The translations under genes were made by a program, and so were the position numbers. DNA of 64,000 nucleotides, from the NCBI GenBank assembly GCA_040222455.1, contig JAVKDD010000020.1, positions 310,001 through 374,000 of the forward strand. Reading direction: 5' to 3'. Source of the DNA: RHLJ01 sp040222455 (GTDB taxonomy: Bacteria > Bacteroidota > Rhodothermia > Balneolales > Balneolaceae). Below, piece by piece: positions 17,364-26,085 of the stretch; within the stretch, counting starts at the first letter, position 1; each line of letters starts with the position of its first letter. The notes below the pieces were generated by a model, which was not told the origin of the DNA, did no database searches, and worked only from the letters and a program-made list of their open reading frames with translations.

Positions 17364-18731
17364 ATGAAAAAAAGATTATTAATATTATTAATTCCAATGC
17401 TAGTTATCTCGTGCGGAGACGATTTCACTACACTGGGACCCATATCAGACAGGAACGTTCAGAACTTCTATCAATCACAATCTGATTTTGAGGTGGCAAT
17501 GAACGGCGTGCTAGATGCGCTCCAGTCAAATGGTACGTTTGGTGTAAACTATGTGCTATTTATGGAAATGCGAGCAGATAATGGAGCTAACGGTGGCGGT
17601 GCTACTGGTCTTGCTCAAAGTTTAGAATTTCTCGATACATTTGCAGACCAACCAAATGCTAGTGAGATTAATAGAAGTTGGATTGCTTCCTATGAAGGGA
17701 TAGCCAGAGCAAATTCTATTCTTTCTAGAATTGATGGAGCTGATTTCAATGACGATGCTGTTAAAGATCAATTAAAAGGAGAGGCGCTTTTTGTAAGATC
17801 TCTTCTCTATTATCATTTAGCAGTAATATTTGGAAATGTACCGTTAGAAATAACTGAGGTAACAAATCCTGCTAGTTATAAGCCAAATCAAGTTTCAGCA
17901 TCTGAAGTATACGCTCAGATTACATCAGATTTAGCTACTGCAGAAGGATTGTTGTCTACTACTGGTAGAATTACATCTTACGCTGCTGCTGCACTACTTG
18001 GAAGAGTACATCTTCAGGCAGGTAATCCTTCTGAAGCCGTTGCTCCTCTACAAAGAGTAGTAGCTTCTCCACACGACTTACTGCCAAATTATGCAGATAT
18101 CTGGGGACCAGCTAACGAAGGTAATAATGAAATCATTTTTGAGATTGAATTCATCAATGGAAACGTAGGAGAAGGAAGCTCTTATACCGACATGTACACC
18201 AACATGGGTGTTGCAGGTGGTATTGGGGGCGGTGGTGCTCCACAAAACGTAACTGATGATTTTATCAATAATGCGTTCGAAGCAGGTGATGCTCGGTTTG
18301 CAGTAAATGTTGATACTGCCGATGGAGATAACGTAACTAAGTTTAATGATACTCCAGGTGCGCCTTTCGATTCGGAAGTAAACTGGGTTGAGATTCGATA
18401 TGCTGAAGTTCTCTTGAATTTAGCAGAAGCATTAGGTGAAGGTCCAGCAGCTTATGGTCACATCAATGCTGTAAGAAACCGTGCAGGGTTAGGCGATATT
18501 GATGGTACAACTCCAGGCACATTCGAAGAAAAACTTCTTGCAGAAAGAAGAGTTGAACTAGCTTTTGAGAACAAAAGATGGCCAGATTTACTTCGTTATG
18601 GAGTTGCAAAATCTGTAATGTCTGCACATTTAGGAATTCCAGAATCACAGGTGAAACTGTTATTCCCAATTCCACAAACTCAGATTGACGTAGCTCCGGA
18701 TGAAATGTCTCAAAACCCGGAATACAACTAA
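17364..18731 (+). CDS. SusD/RagB-type surface lipoprotein
   Basis: About 455 residues from the ATG at 17364 (MKKRLLILLIPMLVISCGDD). An ATG overlapping the SusC stop at 17340 would add eight residues ahead of the lipoprotein signal. The lipobox cysteine is C17. The SusD fold is visible in the TPR-like helical core (ALFVRSLLYYHLAVIFGNVPL, AAALLGRVHLQAG) and in the RagB C-terminal region (EIRYAEVLLNLAEA, ERRVELAFENKRWPDLLRYG). It is shorter than many SusD proteins (500-600 residues). It is the glycan-binding lid of the SusC channel and its gene ends at an intrinsic terminator. Confidence 0.95.
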   Translation: MKKRLLILLIPMLVISCGDDFTTLGPISDRNVQNFYQSQSDFEVAMNGVLDALQSNGTFGVNYVLFMEMRADNGANGGGATGLAQSLEFLDTFADQPNASEINRSWIASYEGIARANSILSRIDGADFNDDAVKDQLKGEALFVRSLLYYHLAVIFGNVPLEITEVTNPASYKPNQVSASEVYAQITSDLATAEGLLSTTGRITSYAAAALLGRVHLQAGNPSEAVAPLQRVVASPHDLLPNYADIWGPANEGNNEIIFEIEFINGNVGEGSSYTDMYTNMGVAGGIGGGGAPQNVTDDFINNAFEAGDARFAVNVDTADGDNVTKFNDTPGAPFDSEVNWVEIRYAEVLLNLAEALGEGPAAYGHINAVRNRAGLGDIDGTTPGTFEEKLLAERRVELAFENKRWPDLLRYGVAKSVMSAHLGIPESQVKLLFPIPQTQIDVAPDEMSQNPEYN

Positions 18732-18754
18732 TTATTTAACTTGATGACCTTAAT

Positions 18755-18786
18755 CGGGATGATCGCCATATCATCCCGGTTTTTTT
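18755..18786 (+). terminator. Intrinsic terminator
   Basis: A nine-bp GC-rich stem, CGGGATGAT (18755-18763) / ATCATCCCG (18770-18778), with a six-base loop and a following T7 tract. It closes the sigma-FecR-SusC-SusD transcript, so the downstream catabolic genes may be transcribed from their own promoter. Confidence 0.92.
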
Positions 18787-18810
18787 AAACCTAATGCTTA
18801 ATCACAAATC

Positions 18811-19707
18811 ATGAAGATAAAACTACTTTCTGCGCTACTATTAGCACTATTAGTAACCTCATTTACTTTTGCTCAAGAAGCAGAAGATGATAGAATTCGA
18901 GTAATTGCCATTTTTGCGCATCCCGATGATGGAGATGCTAAAATGGGTGGAACTGCAGCAATGTTAGCCGAAATGGGCTACGCTGTTAAGTTCGTATCTA
19001 TAACCAATGGAGATGCCGGACATCATGAAGAAGGTGGTGGTATGCTCGCTAAAAGAAGACGCGCCGAAGCAGCTGAAGCTGGACGAAGATTAGGAATTGA
19101 TGAGTATAAAGTACTTGATAATCATGATGGTGAATTATTGCCGCACTTACATATTCGCCAACAAGTTATCAGAGAGATTCGAACATGGAATGCTGATATT
19201 GTTTTAGGATTACGTCCAAACGATTATCATCCTGATCATAGATATGCAGGTGTACTTGTACAAGATGCTGCTTATATGGTTGTAGTGCCAAATGTAACTC
19301 CCGATACTCCTCCATTACGCAAAAATCCGGTTTTCCTTTATATGTCTGATGGATTTCAAAAGCCAAATCCATTTAGTCATGATATTGTAGTCGGAATTGA
19401 TGAAACATTTGAGAAAAAAGTAAATGCATTCGACGCACATGAATCTCAAGTGTATGAATGGCTTCCTTGGGTTTCTGGAAATCTGGATAAAGTGCCTGAA
19501 GGTGCTGAAGCTCGAAAAGAGTTTCTTCGAAATGGATTTATTGGAAGAATGGGAGTTTCTGATGAGCAAAGAAAAGGCCTAGTAAAATGGTATGGAGAAG
19601 AAAAAGCAGCCAACTTCAAATACGCTGAGTCATTCGAGATATGTGAGTATGGTAAGCAACCAACAGAAGCGGAGATAAGAGAATTATTTCCAATGTTAAA
19701 GAAATAG
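18811..19707 (+). CDS. Second exported PIG-L/LmbE family deacetylase
   Basis: 298 residues with a signal peptide cleaved near residue 21 (SFTFAQ). The metal site is complete: FAHPDDGD gives H37, base D39 and zinc ligand D40, and NDYHPDHR gives H143. The usual final E of AHPDDE is G here. The protein differs clearly from the PIG-L protein at 10852-11742, so it is not a recent duplicate; its loops (ITNGDAGHHEEGGGMLAKRR) fit the BshB-like subgroup. It is the first gene after the SusD terminator and is followed by transport and kinase genes in the same direction. It is likely an extracytoplasmic sugar N-deacetylase acting on the substrate or product of this locus. Confidence 0.87.
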   Translation: MKIKLLSALLLALLVTSFTFAQEAEDDRIRVIAIFAHPDDGDAKMGGTAAMLAEMGYAVKFVSITNGDAGHHEEGGGMLAKRRRAEAAEAGRRLGIDEYKVLDNHDGELLPHLHIRQQVIREIRTWNADIVLGLRPNDYHPDHRYAGVLVQDAAYMVVVPNVTPDTPPLRKNPVFLYMSDGFQKPNPFSHDIVVGIDETFEKKVNAFDAHESQVYEWLPWVSGNLDKVPEGAEARKEFLRNGFIGRMGVSDEQRKGLVKWYGEEKAANFKYAESFEICEYGKQPTEAEIRELFPMLKK

Positions 19708-19744
19708 CAAATACTCAAAACTTAAATCCTAAGAAATTAACTAT

Positions 19745-21001
19745 ATGAAAAGGAATTATTATTTAGTCGGGCTTATTGTGTTAACGTTTTTCGTTATTTC
19801 ATTCCTGACAAACATTATTGGTCCGCTTGTTCCTCAAATTATTGAAGATTTCGATTTAAGTTTAACGCTAGTAGCTCTATTACCTTTTGCTTTTTTTATA
19901 GCATACGGGGTAATGTCGATACCTGCTGGAATGTTAATCGAGAGATATAGTGAAAAGAATGTGATGATATTAGCATTCTTTGTAGCTTTTTTAGGTGCTC
20001 TTTTGTTCGGTTTATTTCCAGTATATAGCATAGCTGTTATTTCTTTATTCTTAATTGGCTCTGGAATGGCAATGCTACAAGTTGCTATTAATCCATTGCT
20101 TAGAGTTTCAGGTGGAGAGGAAAACTTCGCATTTAACTCGGTTGTAGCGCAACTCTTTTTTGGATTGGCATCGTTTCTAAGTCCATTGGTATATACTTAC
20201 CTGGTTCTTAATGTAGGAACTGATGATTCAAATTTCATTTTATCTACACTAAGTAGTTTGGTACCCGAAAATCTGCCTTGGATTTCATTGTACTGGTTAT
20301 TTGCGTTCGTTTCATTAATTATGATCGTGGTGATTTTCGTTTCTAAGTTTCCTGTAGTAGAAAAAAATGAAGATGAAAAAGTAGGTGCTCTTGAAACCCA
20401 TTTAGAACTATTAAAGAATAAAAACGTTCTGCTATTTTTTCTAGGTATTTTCTGTTATGTAGGAACCGAACAAGGTGTTGCTAACTGGATATCCGAATTT
20501 CTATCTACCTATCACGGCTATGACCCGCAAACAGTAGGAGCAAGTACAGTATCATGGTTTTGGGGCATGATGACAGCAGGTACAGTTCTTGGTTTATTTC
20601 TCCTAAAAGTTATGGATAGTAAGAAAGTTCTAGTGTTATTTACATCCATTGTACTTCTATGCTTCACCATTGCACTATTTGGCTCCGGTTCAGTTGCATT
20701 ATATATGTTCCCAGCTATTGGTTTCTTTATTGCAGTGATGTGGCCAATTATATTTTCATTAGGACTTAATTCTGTTGCAGAACATCATGGTTCAGTTTCA
20801 GGAATTTTAGTTACTGGAATTGCAGGCGGTGCAGTTATGCCACTTATTGTTGGTTCATTAGGTGATATTTTTGGATTAAGATTTGGTATGATGTTTCTAT
20901 ATATCACATTTGCTTACATACTAAGTATTGGTTTTTGGGCAAAACCACTTATTAGTAATAAGACAATCGACTTCAATAGCAAAACAACTGAAGCAAGCTA
21001 A
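19745..21001 (+). CDS. MFS sugar transporter, FHS (FucP/NagP-like) branch
   Basis: 418 residues with 12 transmembrane helices. The motif around helix 2-3 (GVMSIPAGMLIERYSEKN), the conserved helix-4 segment QVAINPLLRV, and the helix-8 region SWFWGMMTAGTVLG match the fucose:H+ symporter subgroup. This subgroup includes NagP-type GlcNAc permeases of bacteria lacking a phosphotransferase route. It lies between a PIG-L deacetylase and a ROK kinase, so it probably carries a free hexosamine or short amino sugar across the inner membrane. Substrate choice within the FHS family cannot be read from sequence. Confidence 0.87.
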   Translation: MKRNYYLVGLIVLTFFVISFLTNIIGPLVPQIIEDFDLSLTLVALLPFAFFIAYGVMSIPAGMLIERYSEKNVMILAFFVAFLGALLFGLFPVYSIAVISLFLIGSGMAMLQVAINPLLRVSGGEENFAFNSVVAQLFFGLASFLSPLVYTYLVLNVGTDDSNFILSTLSSLVPENLPWISLYWLFAFVSLIMIVVIFVSKFPVVEKNEDEKVGALETHLELLKNKNVLLFFLGIFCYVGTEQGVANWISEFLSTYHGYDPQTVGASTVSWFWGMMTAGTVLGLFLLKVMDSKKVLVLFTSIVLLCFTIALFGSGSVALYMFPAIGFFIAVMWPIIFSLGLNSVAEHHGSVSGILVTGIAGGAVMPLIVGSLGDIFGLRFGMMFLYITFAYILSIGFWAKPLISNKTIDFNSKTTEAS

Positions 21002-21020
21002 CAAAGGGTAAGAGGTCTAA

Positions 21021-21869
21021 GTGAACAACACTTGTCTTATAGGTATCGATTTGGGAGCTACAAATGTAAGAGTTGCCCGAGTTGAGAATAGGGAGATTGT
21101 AGAATTGAATAGTGAACCAATCATAAATTCTCAAGATCCTGAAGATTTGATTAGTCAATTAAAACGTTTAATCAGACAAGTAGTTAATGAACAGGTTGAA
21201 GGAATTGGAATTGGGGTTCCTAGTGTAGTTGATGTAGAAAAAGGTATAGTATATGATGTCCAAAATATTCCCGCTTGGACCGCCGTACCACTCAAGTCAA
21301 TTCTAGAAAAAGAATTTAATATTCCAGTACAAATTAACAATGACGCAAATTGTTATGTACTTGGTGAAAAGTATTTTGGCAAAGGACTTGGACATGATTC
21401 TATAGTGGGTCTGATTTTAGGAACTGGTTTTGGTGCGGGATTAATATTGAATGGAAAACTAGTTTCTGGAGAAAATTGTGGAGCAGGTGAAGTAGGAATG
21501 CTTCCCTACCGAGATTCAATATTTGAACACTATTGTTGTGGTCAATTCTTTGAAATTCATAAGAAAGAGAATGGTCAAGATGTATTCAATAAAGCCCAAA
21601 ATGGAGATTCATTAGCCATTGAGATATACAACGAATTTGGTAAGCATGTTGGCAACGCTATTAAAGCTGTTATGTATGCTTATGATCCAGCACTTATCAT
21701 TTTAGGTGGATCTGTTTCAAACGCTTTCCATTTGTTCAAAGATTCAATGTATAGCGCGATGAGCGATTATGCTTACCCGAAATCACTAGAAAAGATTCAA
21801 ATCAAAATTTCTGAGTTAGATCAGGTAGCAGTATTAGGTGCCGCTGCATTAAAACTCAATCAACAATAA
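21021..21869 (+). CDS. ROK-family sugar kinase
   Basis: 282 residues with a GTG start 19 bases after the MFS stop. The phosphate-binding motif GIDLGATNVRVARV, the catalytic aspartate in NNDANCYVLGE, and the second glycine loop GLILGTGFGAGLILNG define an ROK kinase. The classical zinc motif CxCGxxGCxE is degenerate (HYCCGQFFE), and the usual GExGH histidine is replaced (GEVGMLP), a form seen in Bacteroidota ROK proteins. The expected role is phosphorylation of the imported hexose or hexosamine at C6, feeding NagB. Glucokinase, GlcNAc kinase and GlcN kinase are all possible; context favours an amino sugar. Confidence 0.87.
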   Translation: MNNTCLIGIDLGATNVRVARVENREIVELNSEPIINSQDPEDLISQLKRLIRQVVNEQVEGIGIGVPSVVDVEKGIVYDVQNIPAWTAVPLKSILEKEFNIPVQINNDANCYVLGEKYFGKGLGHDSIVGLILGTGFGAGLILNGKLVSGENCGAGEVGMLPYRDSIFEHYCCGQFFEIHKKENGQDVFNKAQNGDSLAIEIYNEFGKHVGNAIKAVMYAYDPALIILGGSVSNAFHLFKDSMYSAMSDYAYPKSLEKIQIKISELDQVAVLGAAALKLNQQ

Positions 21870-21892
21870 TTCTAATACTAAGCGAGAACATA

Positions 21893-24586
21893 ATGAAAAG
21901 CTTACCACATATGAAGTACGGAAGTTTTATAAAAATTTTAATTATTTCGCTTACATTTTTAGGGTGTAGCGTTTCTAGCTCAGGAACAAAAATCCCCATT
22001 ACGGTAGAAAATAACGAAGTAGGAACACCGCAAGTTTTTGGTGTACCCATTCCACAAGGTGAGTTATTTTCGCCAGACCATGTAAGAGTACTAAATAGTA
22101 GAGGAACCGAAATTCCTTCGCAAATAACGGAGGTATCGACCTGGGCACCGGCTGATAATAGTATTAAATGGCTATGGGTTTTCTTTTTTACTGAAGAAGG
22201 CGATTCTTATAGTGTTGAATATGGCAACGATATCAGAAATGGAAGGATGTATGATGAAAGAGTACTCGTTAACAATAATCAAAGACCAACTGGCGAAGTT
22301 GAAGTAAATACTGGACCCCTGCGTTTTACAGTTGAAAAAGGATTAGGTGGAGGTTTTCAAAGATCTCCAGCTGGTAGTGGTTTCCTTGATAAAGTAGAAT
22401 TTGATATTGATGGTGATGGATTTGATGATGGAGATGTAATTGCAACTGGAACGGCAGGTAGAGCGTCATTTTTAGACTTACTCGATAAAGCAGGTCTGGA
22501 TCCATCTAAAGCAGTAGTATTGAGAACAGTAAAAGAAAAAGGAACCGGACCTCTACATGCTATCATAAGAGTTGAAGGTGAATACCGGTATTCTAGAGAT
22601 GATAACAATACTGCACCTTTTACAACTAGAATACATGCGTATGCAGGCAAAACCTACATAAAAGTTCAGCATACATTTGTTTATACAGGTGTGCCCGATA
22701 TGCATAAAAAACTACCTGGCGAGTATGAAGCAATAGCTACTCAAAATGGAGAAATTATAGACGAATCTATATTAAATAATGATCCCGGGTTTACGATTCC
22801 TAATGATCAAATTGCAGCTACCGGGTTAACTTTGAATTATAACCTCTCTGAAAATAAAACTGTTACAACGGCATACTATGATGGTAAGTGGTATTCTCCC
22901 GGTGAAAGAAATATCATTAGTTCTGAACTGGTAGACAACGCAGCATTCTCGTTATTGCAAACTGGACCTAATCCATCTCAAATTCCGCCTTTACAAAATT
23001 CTGATGCTGAAAGTAGAATTGAAGATGTGTTTACCCTTGAAATTTCAAGTGATTCGGATGATAACATATCAAAAGAAAGAGCTCCAGGTTGGGTCGACGT
23101 TTCTGATGATAAATGGGGTATTTCTATCGGTTTCCAAAGTTTCTTTGAAGAATATCCTAAGGAGATAAAGGTGGACGATGAGCAGAGTCAGGTTACCGCT
23201 TATATTTGGAGTCCTTCAGTTGAACCTATGAGTTTTGCGAAAAAAGACAATAACAACGACAGTGGGATGATTGGTAATTTCGCTCAAGGATTAGCAAAAA
23301 CCACAGAAATGGTTTTCAATTTCCATAAAAAAACAACAAATAATGTTGTTGAAAAAGATGTGAAACGATTTATCGATTCACCAGTTACTCATGCATCTCC
23401 AGATTGGTACGCGAAGTCGGAAGCTTTTGGTAAAATGGCGGGTAGCTCAGAAAAATATGCGACCTATGAAAGAGGATTAGATTATAAATTACAATGGATG
23501 AAATTTAATCAAAAGTGGGAACCATGGTATGGTTTGCTTAATTATGGAGACAACTTAACTTATTACTACAATAACGAATGGAGACAATGGACAAATAATG
23601 AGCCTGGCAATGATTATATGTGGTGGCTACAGTTTGTGCGTACTGGAAACCCAATGTATTATAAAACAGCGAAGGCAGCCAGCATGCATACAATGGATGT
23701 AGATAATATTCATTGGCCAAAAGACCCCGTTTATTTTGGAGATACCAATGAATCTTTACATGCATTTCAGTACGAAGATATGCCTAAAGGTTCACCATAT
23801 GTAGGAATGGGTCGAAGACATGCCGATCAACAATATTCCTCATTACTGAGTGCACATGTTTGGGTAGCTGGTTGGGTTAATTCATATTACTTAGATGGAA
23901 ACCACCGTGGGTTAGAAGTTGCCATGGAAACAGGTGATTATTATATAAGAAGAATATTTGGTGTACACGGAATTAGAGGCCGACGTTTATATCTATCCAT
24001 TTGGAATCTATCAGAAATATATGATGCCACAAAAATGGAAAAGTATAAGGTTGAGTTAGATGACAGGGTTAAAATGATGATGGAATTACAATACCATCCA
24101 GATCAAGGTAATTCAATTGTTATCAATCGATATGGTTATTCTCAAATTTATATCTCAAACGGTCTTCGTAAATATTACCAACTTACAGGTGATGAAAAAG
24201 TTAAGAAGTCAGCTGTAGATCATGCTATTAGAGTTCGAGATGTGCCACCGTTAAATCACGATATGGAATCATATCTATCTTCTATAAGCAGTTTAGTTCT
24301 AGGGTATGAATTTTCAGGTGAAAAATCCTTACTGGATGAAGCGGTAAATCGTGCCAGATATTTGAGAACGGATGTATTACCACAGGATTTTAATTCTTAT
24401 GAAAACCAAAAAATTCTAGCAGAAGCATTAGAGGAAGTAAGTAATTTTCCAAAAAATGAGGGTGGATTTAGACCACCGATTTGGCAGATAACCAATGGTT
24501 TACGCATTTTTGGTTGGACAAGTATTTATAATGTTCCATATTTAGAATACTGGATGGAACAGGAAGGCTATCCAGCAGATAACTAG
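21893..24586 (+). CDS. Large lipoprotein with PcRGLX/YetA-like domains (putative polysaccharide lyase or glycan-binding protein)
   Basis: 897 residues. A lipoprotein signal is visible with lipobox cysteine C25 (LTFLGC), starting at either ATG 21893 or the one six codons later. Residues about 30-100 (PITVENNEVGTPQVFGVPIPQG, then IKWLWVFFF) resemble the N-terminal beta-sandwich of PcRGLX/YetA-like proteins, which include family PL26 exo-rhamnogalacturonan lyases. A long beta-rich middle follows (100-480). Residues 500-890 form an alpha/alpha-barrel with many Trp, Tyr and His residues (WMKFNQKWEPWYG, YMWWLQFVRTG, GMGRRHADQQYSSLLSAHVW). The position in an amino-sugar locus suggests it cleaves or binds a glycan entering through SusCD. 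Neither catalysis nor substrate is shown by sequence. Confidence 0.6.
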   Translation: MKSLPHMKYGSFIKILIISLTFLGCSVSSSGTKIPITVENNEVGTPQVFGVPIPQGELFSPDHVRVLNSRGTEIPSQITEVSTWAPADNSIKWLWVFFFTEEGDSYSVEYGNDIRNGRMYDERVLVNNNQRPTGEVEVNTGPLRFTVEKGLGGGFQRSPAGSGFLDKVEFDIDGDGFDDGDVIATGTAGRASFLDLLDKAGLDPSKAVVLRTVKEKGTGPLHAIIRVEGEYRYSRDDNNTAPFTTRIHAYAGKTYIKVQHTFVYTGVPDMHKKLPGEYEAIATQNGEIIDESILNNDPGFTIPNDQIAATGLTLNYNLSENKTVTTAYYDGKWYSPGERNIISSELVDNAAFSLLQTGPNPSQIPPLQNSDAESRIEDVFTLEISSDSDDNISKERAPGWVDVSDDKWGISIGFQSFFEEYPKEIKVDDEQSQVTAYIWSPSVEPMSFAKKDNNNDSGMIGNFAQGLAKTTEMVFNFHKKTTNNVVEKDVKRFIDSPVTHASPDWYAKSEAFGKMAGSSEKYATYERGLDYKLQWMKFNQKWEPWYGLLNYGDNLTYYYNNEWRQWTNNEPGNDYMWWLQFVRTGNPMYYKTAKAASMHTMDVDNIHWPKDPVYFGDTNESLHAFQYEDMPKGSPYVGMGRRHADQQYSSLLSAHVWVAGWVNSYYLDGNHRGLEVAMETGDYYIRRIFGVHGIRGRRLYLSIWNLSEIYDATKMEKYKVELDDRVKMMMELQYHPDQGNSIVINRYGYSQIYISNGLRKYYQLTGDEKVKKSAVDHAIRVRDVPPLNHDMESYLSSISSLVLGYEFSGEKSLLDEAVNRARYLRTDVLPQDFNSYENQKILAEALEEVSNFPKNEGGFRPPIWQITNGLRIFGWTSIYNVPYLEYWMEQEGYPADN

Positions 24587-24595
24587 AATTACTTT

Positions 24596-26080
24596 ATGGA
24601 TAATATTCTTTCTCATAGCAGGCGCGCTGGTTTTCTTGGCGGGCTTGCTGTTTTTTTTATTTTACTAATAATTCCAGCGCCTGAAGGTTTACCTGAAGAA
24701 GCTTGGAAAACCGCAGCCGTCACCATTCTTATGGGAATTTGGTGGATTACAGAAGCTATTCCAATTTCTGTTACGGCATTACTACCAATCGTTTTATTTC
24801 CGACTCTTGGCGTAACAACTATATCATCGGCAACTACACCCTATGCTAATCCTCTTATTTTTCTATTTATGGGAGGTTTTATCATCGCTGTTGCAATGGA
24901 AAAATGGCAATTACACCGTCGAATTGCTATCAGTATTTTAAATGTTGTAGGTGTTAAACCCTCATCAATAATAATAGGCTTTATTATTGCGTCTTCTTTT
25001 TTAAGTATGTGGGTTAGTAATACCGCTACGGCAATCATGATGCTCCCAATAGCTGTTTCTATCCTTGATTTGGTAAATTCAGATGACAAAAAAGGAAAAA
25101 TAAATTTTGAGATAGTTTTAATATTATGCATCGCATATGCTTGTAATATAGGAGGAATGGGCACATTAATTGGTACACCTCCTAATGCGTTACTTGCTGG
25201 ATTCTTAATAGAAAATTATGGGATTGAAATTTCTTTTCTAAAATGGATGATGGTAGGAGTACCTATCATGCTTATTTCACTTCCTATTATGTATTTCGTT
25301 TTAACAAAACTAATTTATCCAATCAAGCTCCAAAAATTAGAAGGGGGAAAAGACCTTATAAAAAACCAAATGGCTAGCCTAGGGAATATTAGCAGCCAAG
25401 AAAAAAAGGTAGCTATCGTATTTATTTCAGCAGCTCTACTTTGGATCTTCAGACCCTTAGTTGGAAATATTATTCCAGGCCTCTCAGATGCAGGTATTGC
25501 AATATTTGCTTCAGTTGTATTATTTATGATTCCATCTGGCAATCATGATAGCGAAGGCTTACTTATTTGGTCTGATACAAAACGATTGCCTTGGGGGGTA
25601 TTAATTCTTTTTGGTGGAGGTTTAAGTATGGCATCCGCAATAAGTAATACTGGCTTAGCATCGTGGATAGGAAATGGCATTGGTGGATTAAGTACATGGC
25701 CTATAGTGTTGATAATTATTATTGTTATCGCACTTATGATTTTCTTAACTGAAATGACGAGTAATACAGCTTCTACGGCGGCATTTCTACCAATTTTAGC
25801 TTCTGTTGCAATAGGTTTAGGTCAAAACCCATTATTGTTAGCAATTCCCATAGTATTTGGAGCAAGTTGTGCATTTATGCTTCCAGTTGCTACTCCCCCA
25901 AATGCTATTGTTTATGGAAGTGGGAAAATAACTATACCCGAAATGTCGAAAGCGGGACTATGGTTGAATCTAATTTTTATAGGAATACTATCACTAGCCT
26001 CATTAACCTTAATTAGTTGGGTATTTGGAGTTGAAATAGGTGTAATTCCCGAATGGGCACAAAATACCTTATCTGGATAA
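24596..26080 (+). CDS. SLC13/DASS-family Na+-coupled anion transporter
   Basis: 494 residues with 11 or so helices. Two inverted-repeat SNT-type motifs that build the Na+ and carboxylate sites are present: SNTATAIMMLP near residue 141 and SNTASTAAFLP near 388. Each is paired with a TPPNA motif (GTPPNALLAG, ATPPNAIVYG). It starts 9 bases after the PcRGLX-like gene, so it belongs to the same transcript. Typical substrates are C4-dicarboxylates, citrate or sulfate. Here it might take up an acidic product of the glycan, or acetate-like by-products, but the classical substrates remain the safer expectation. Confidence 0.88.
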   Translation: MDNILSHSRRAGFLGGLAVFFILLIIPAPEGLPEEAWKTAAVTILMGIWWITEAIPISVTALLPIVLFPTLGVTTISSATTPYANPLIFLFMGGFIIAVAMEKWQLHRRIAISILNVVGVKPSSIIIGFIIASSFLSMWVSNTATAIMMLPIAVSILDLVNSDDKKGKINFEIVLILCIAYACNIGGMGTLIGTPPNALLAGFLIENYGIEISFLKWMMVGVPIMLISLPIMYFVLTKLIYPIKLQKLEGGKDLIKNQMASLGNISSQEKKVAIVFISAALLWIFRPLVGNIIPGLSDAGIAIFASVVLFMIPSGNHDSEGLLIWSDTKRLPWGVLILFGGGLSMASAISNTGLASWIGNGIGGLSTWPIVLIIIIVIALMIFLTEMTSNTASTAAFLPILASVAIGLGQNPLLLAIPIVFGASCAFMLPVATPPNAIVYGSGKITIPEMSKAGLWLNLIFIGILSLASLTLISWVFGVEIGVIPEWAQNTLSG

Positions 26081-26085
26081 TAGTG

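Noticed and set aside
8009..26080. The whole 8-26 kb region as a horizontally acquired island.
   Set aside because: No integrase, tRNA junction, insertion sequence or obvious composition change was seen; sugar-uptake loci of this kind are normal in the group.
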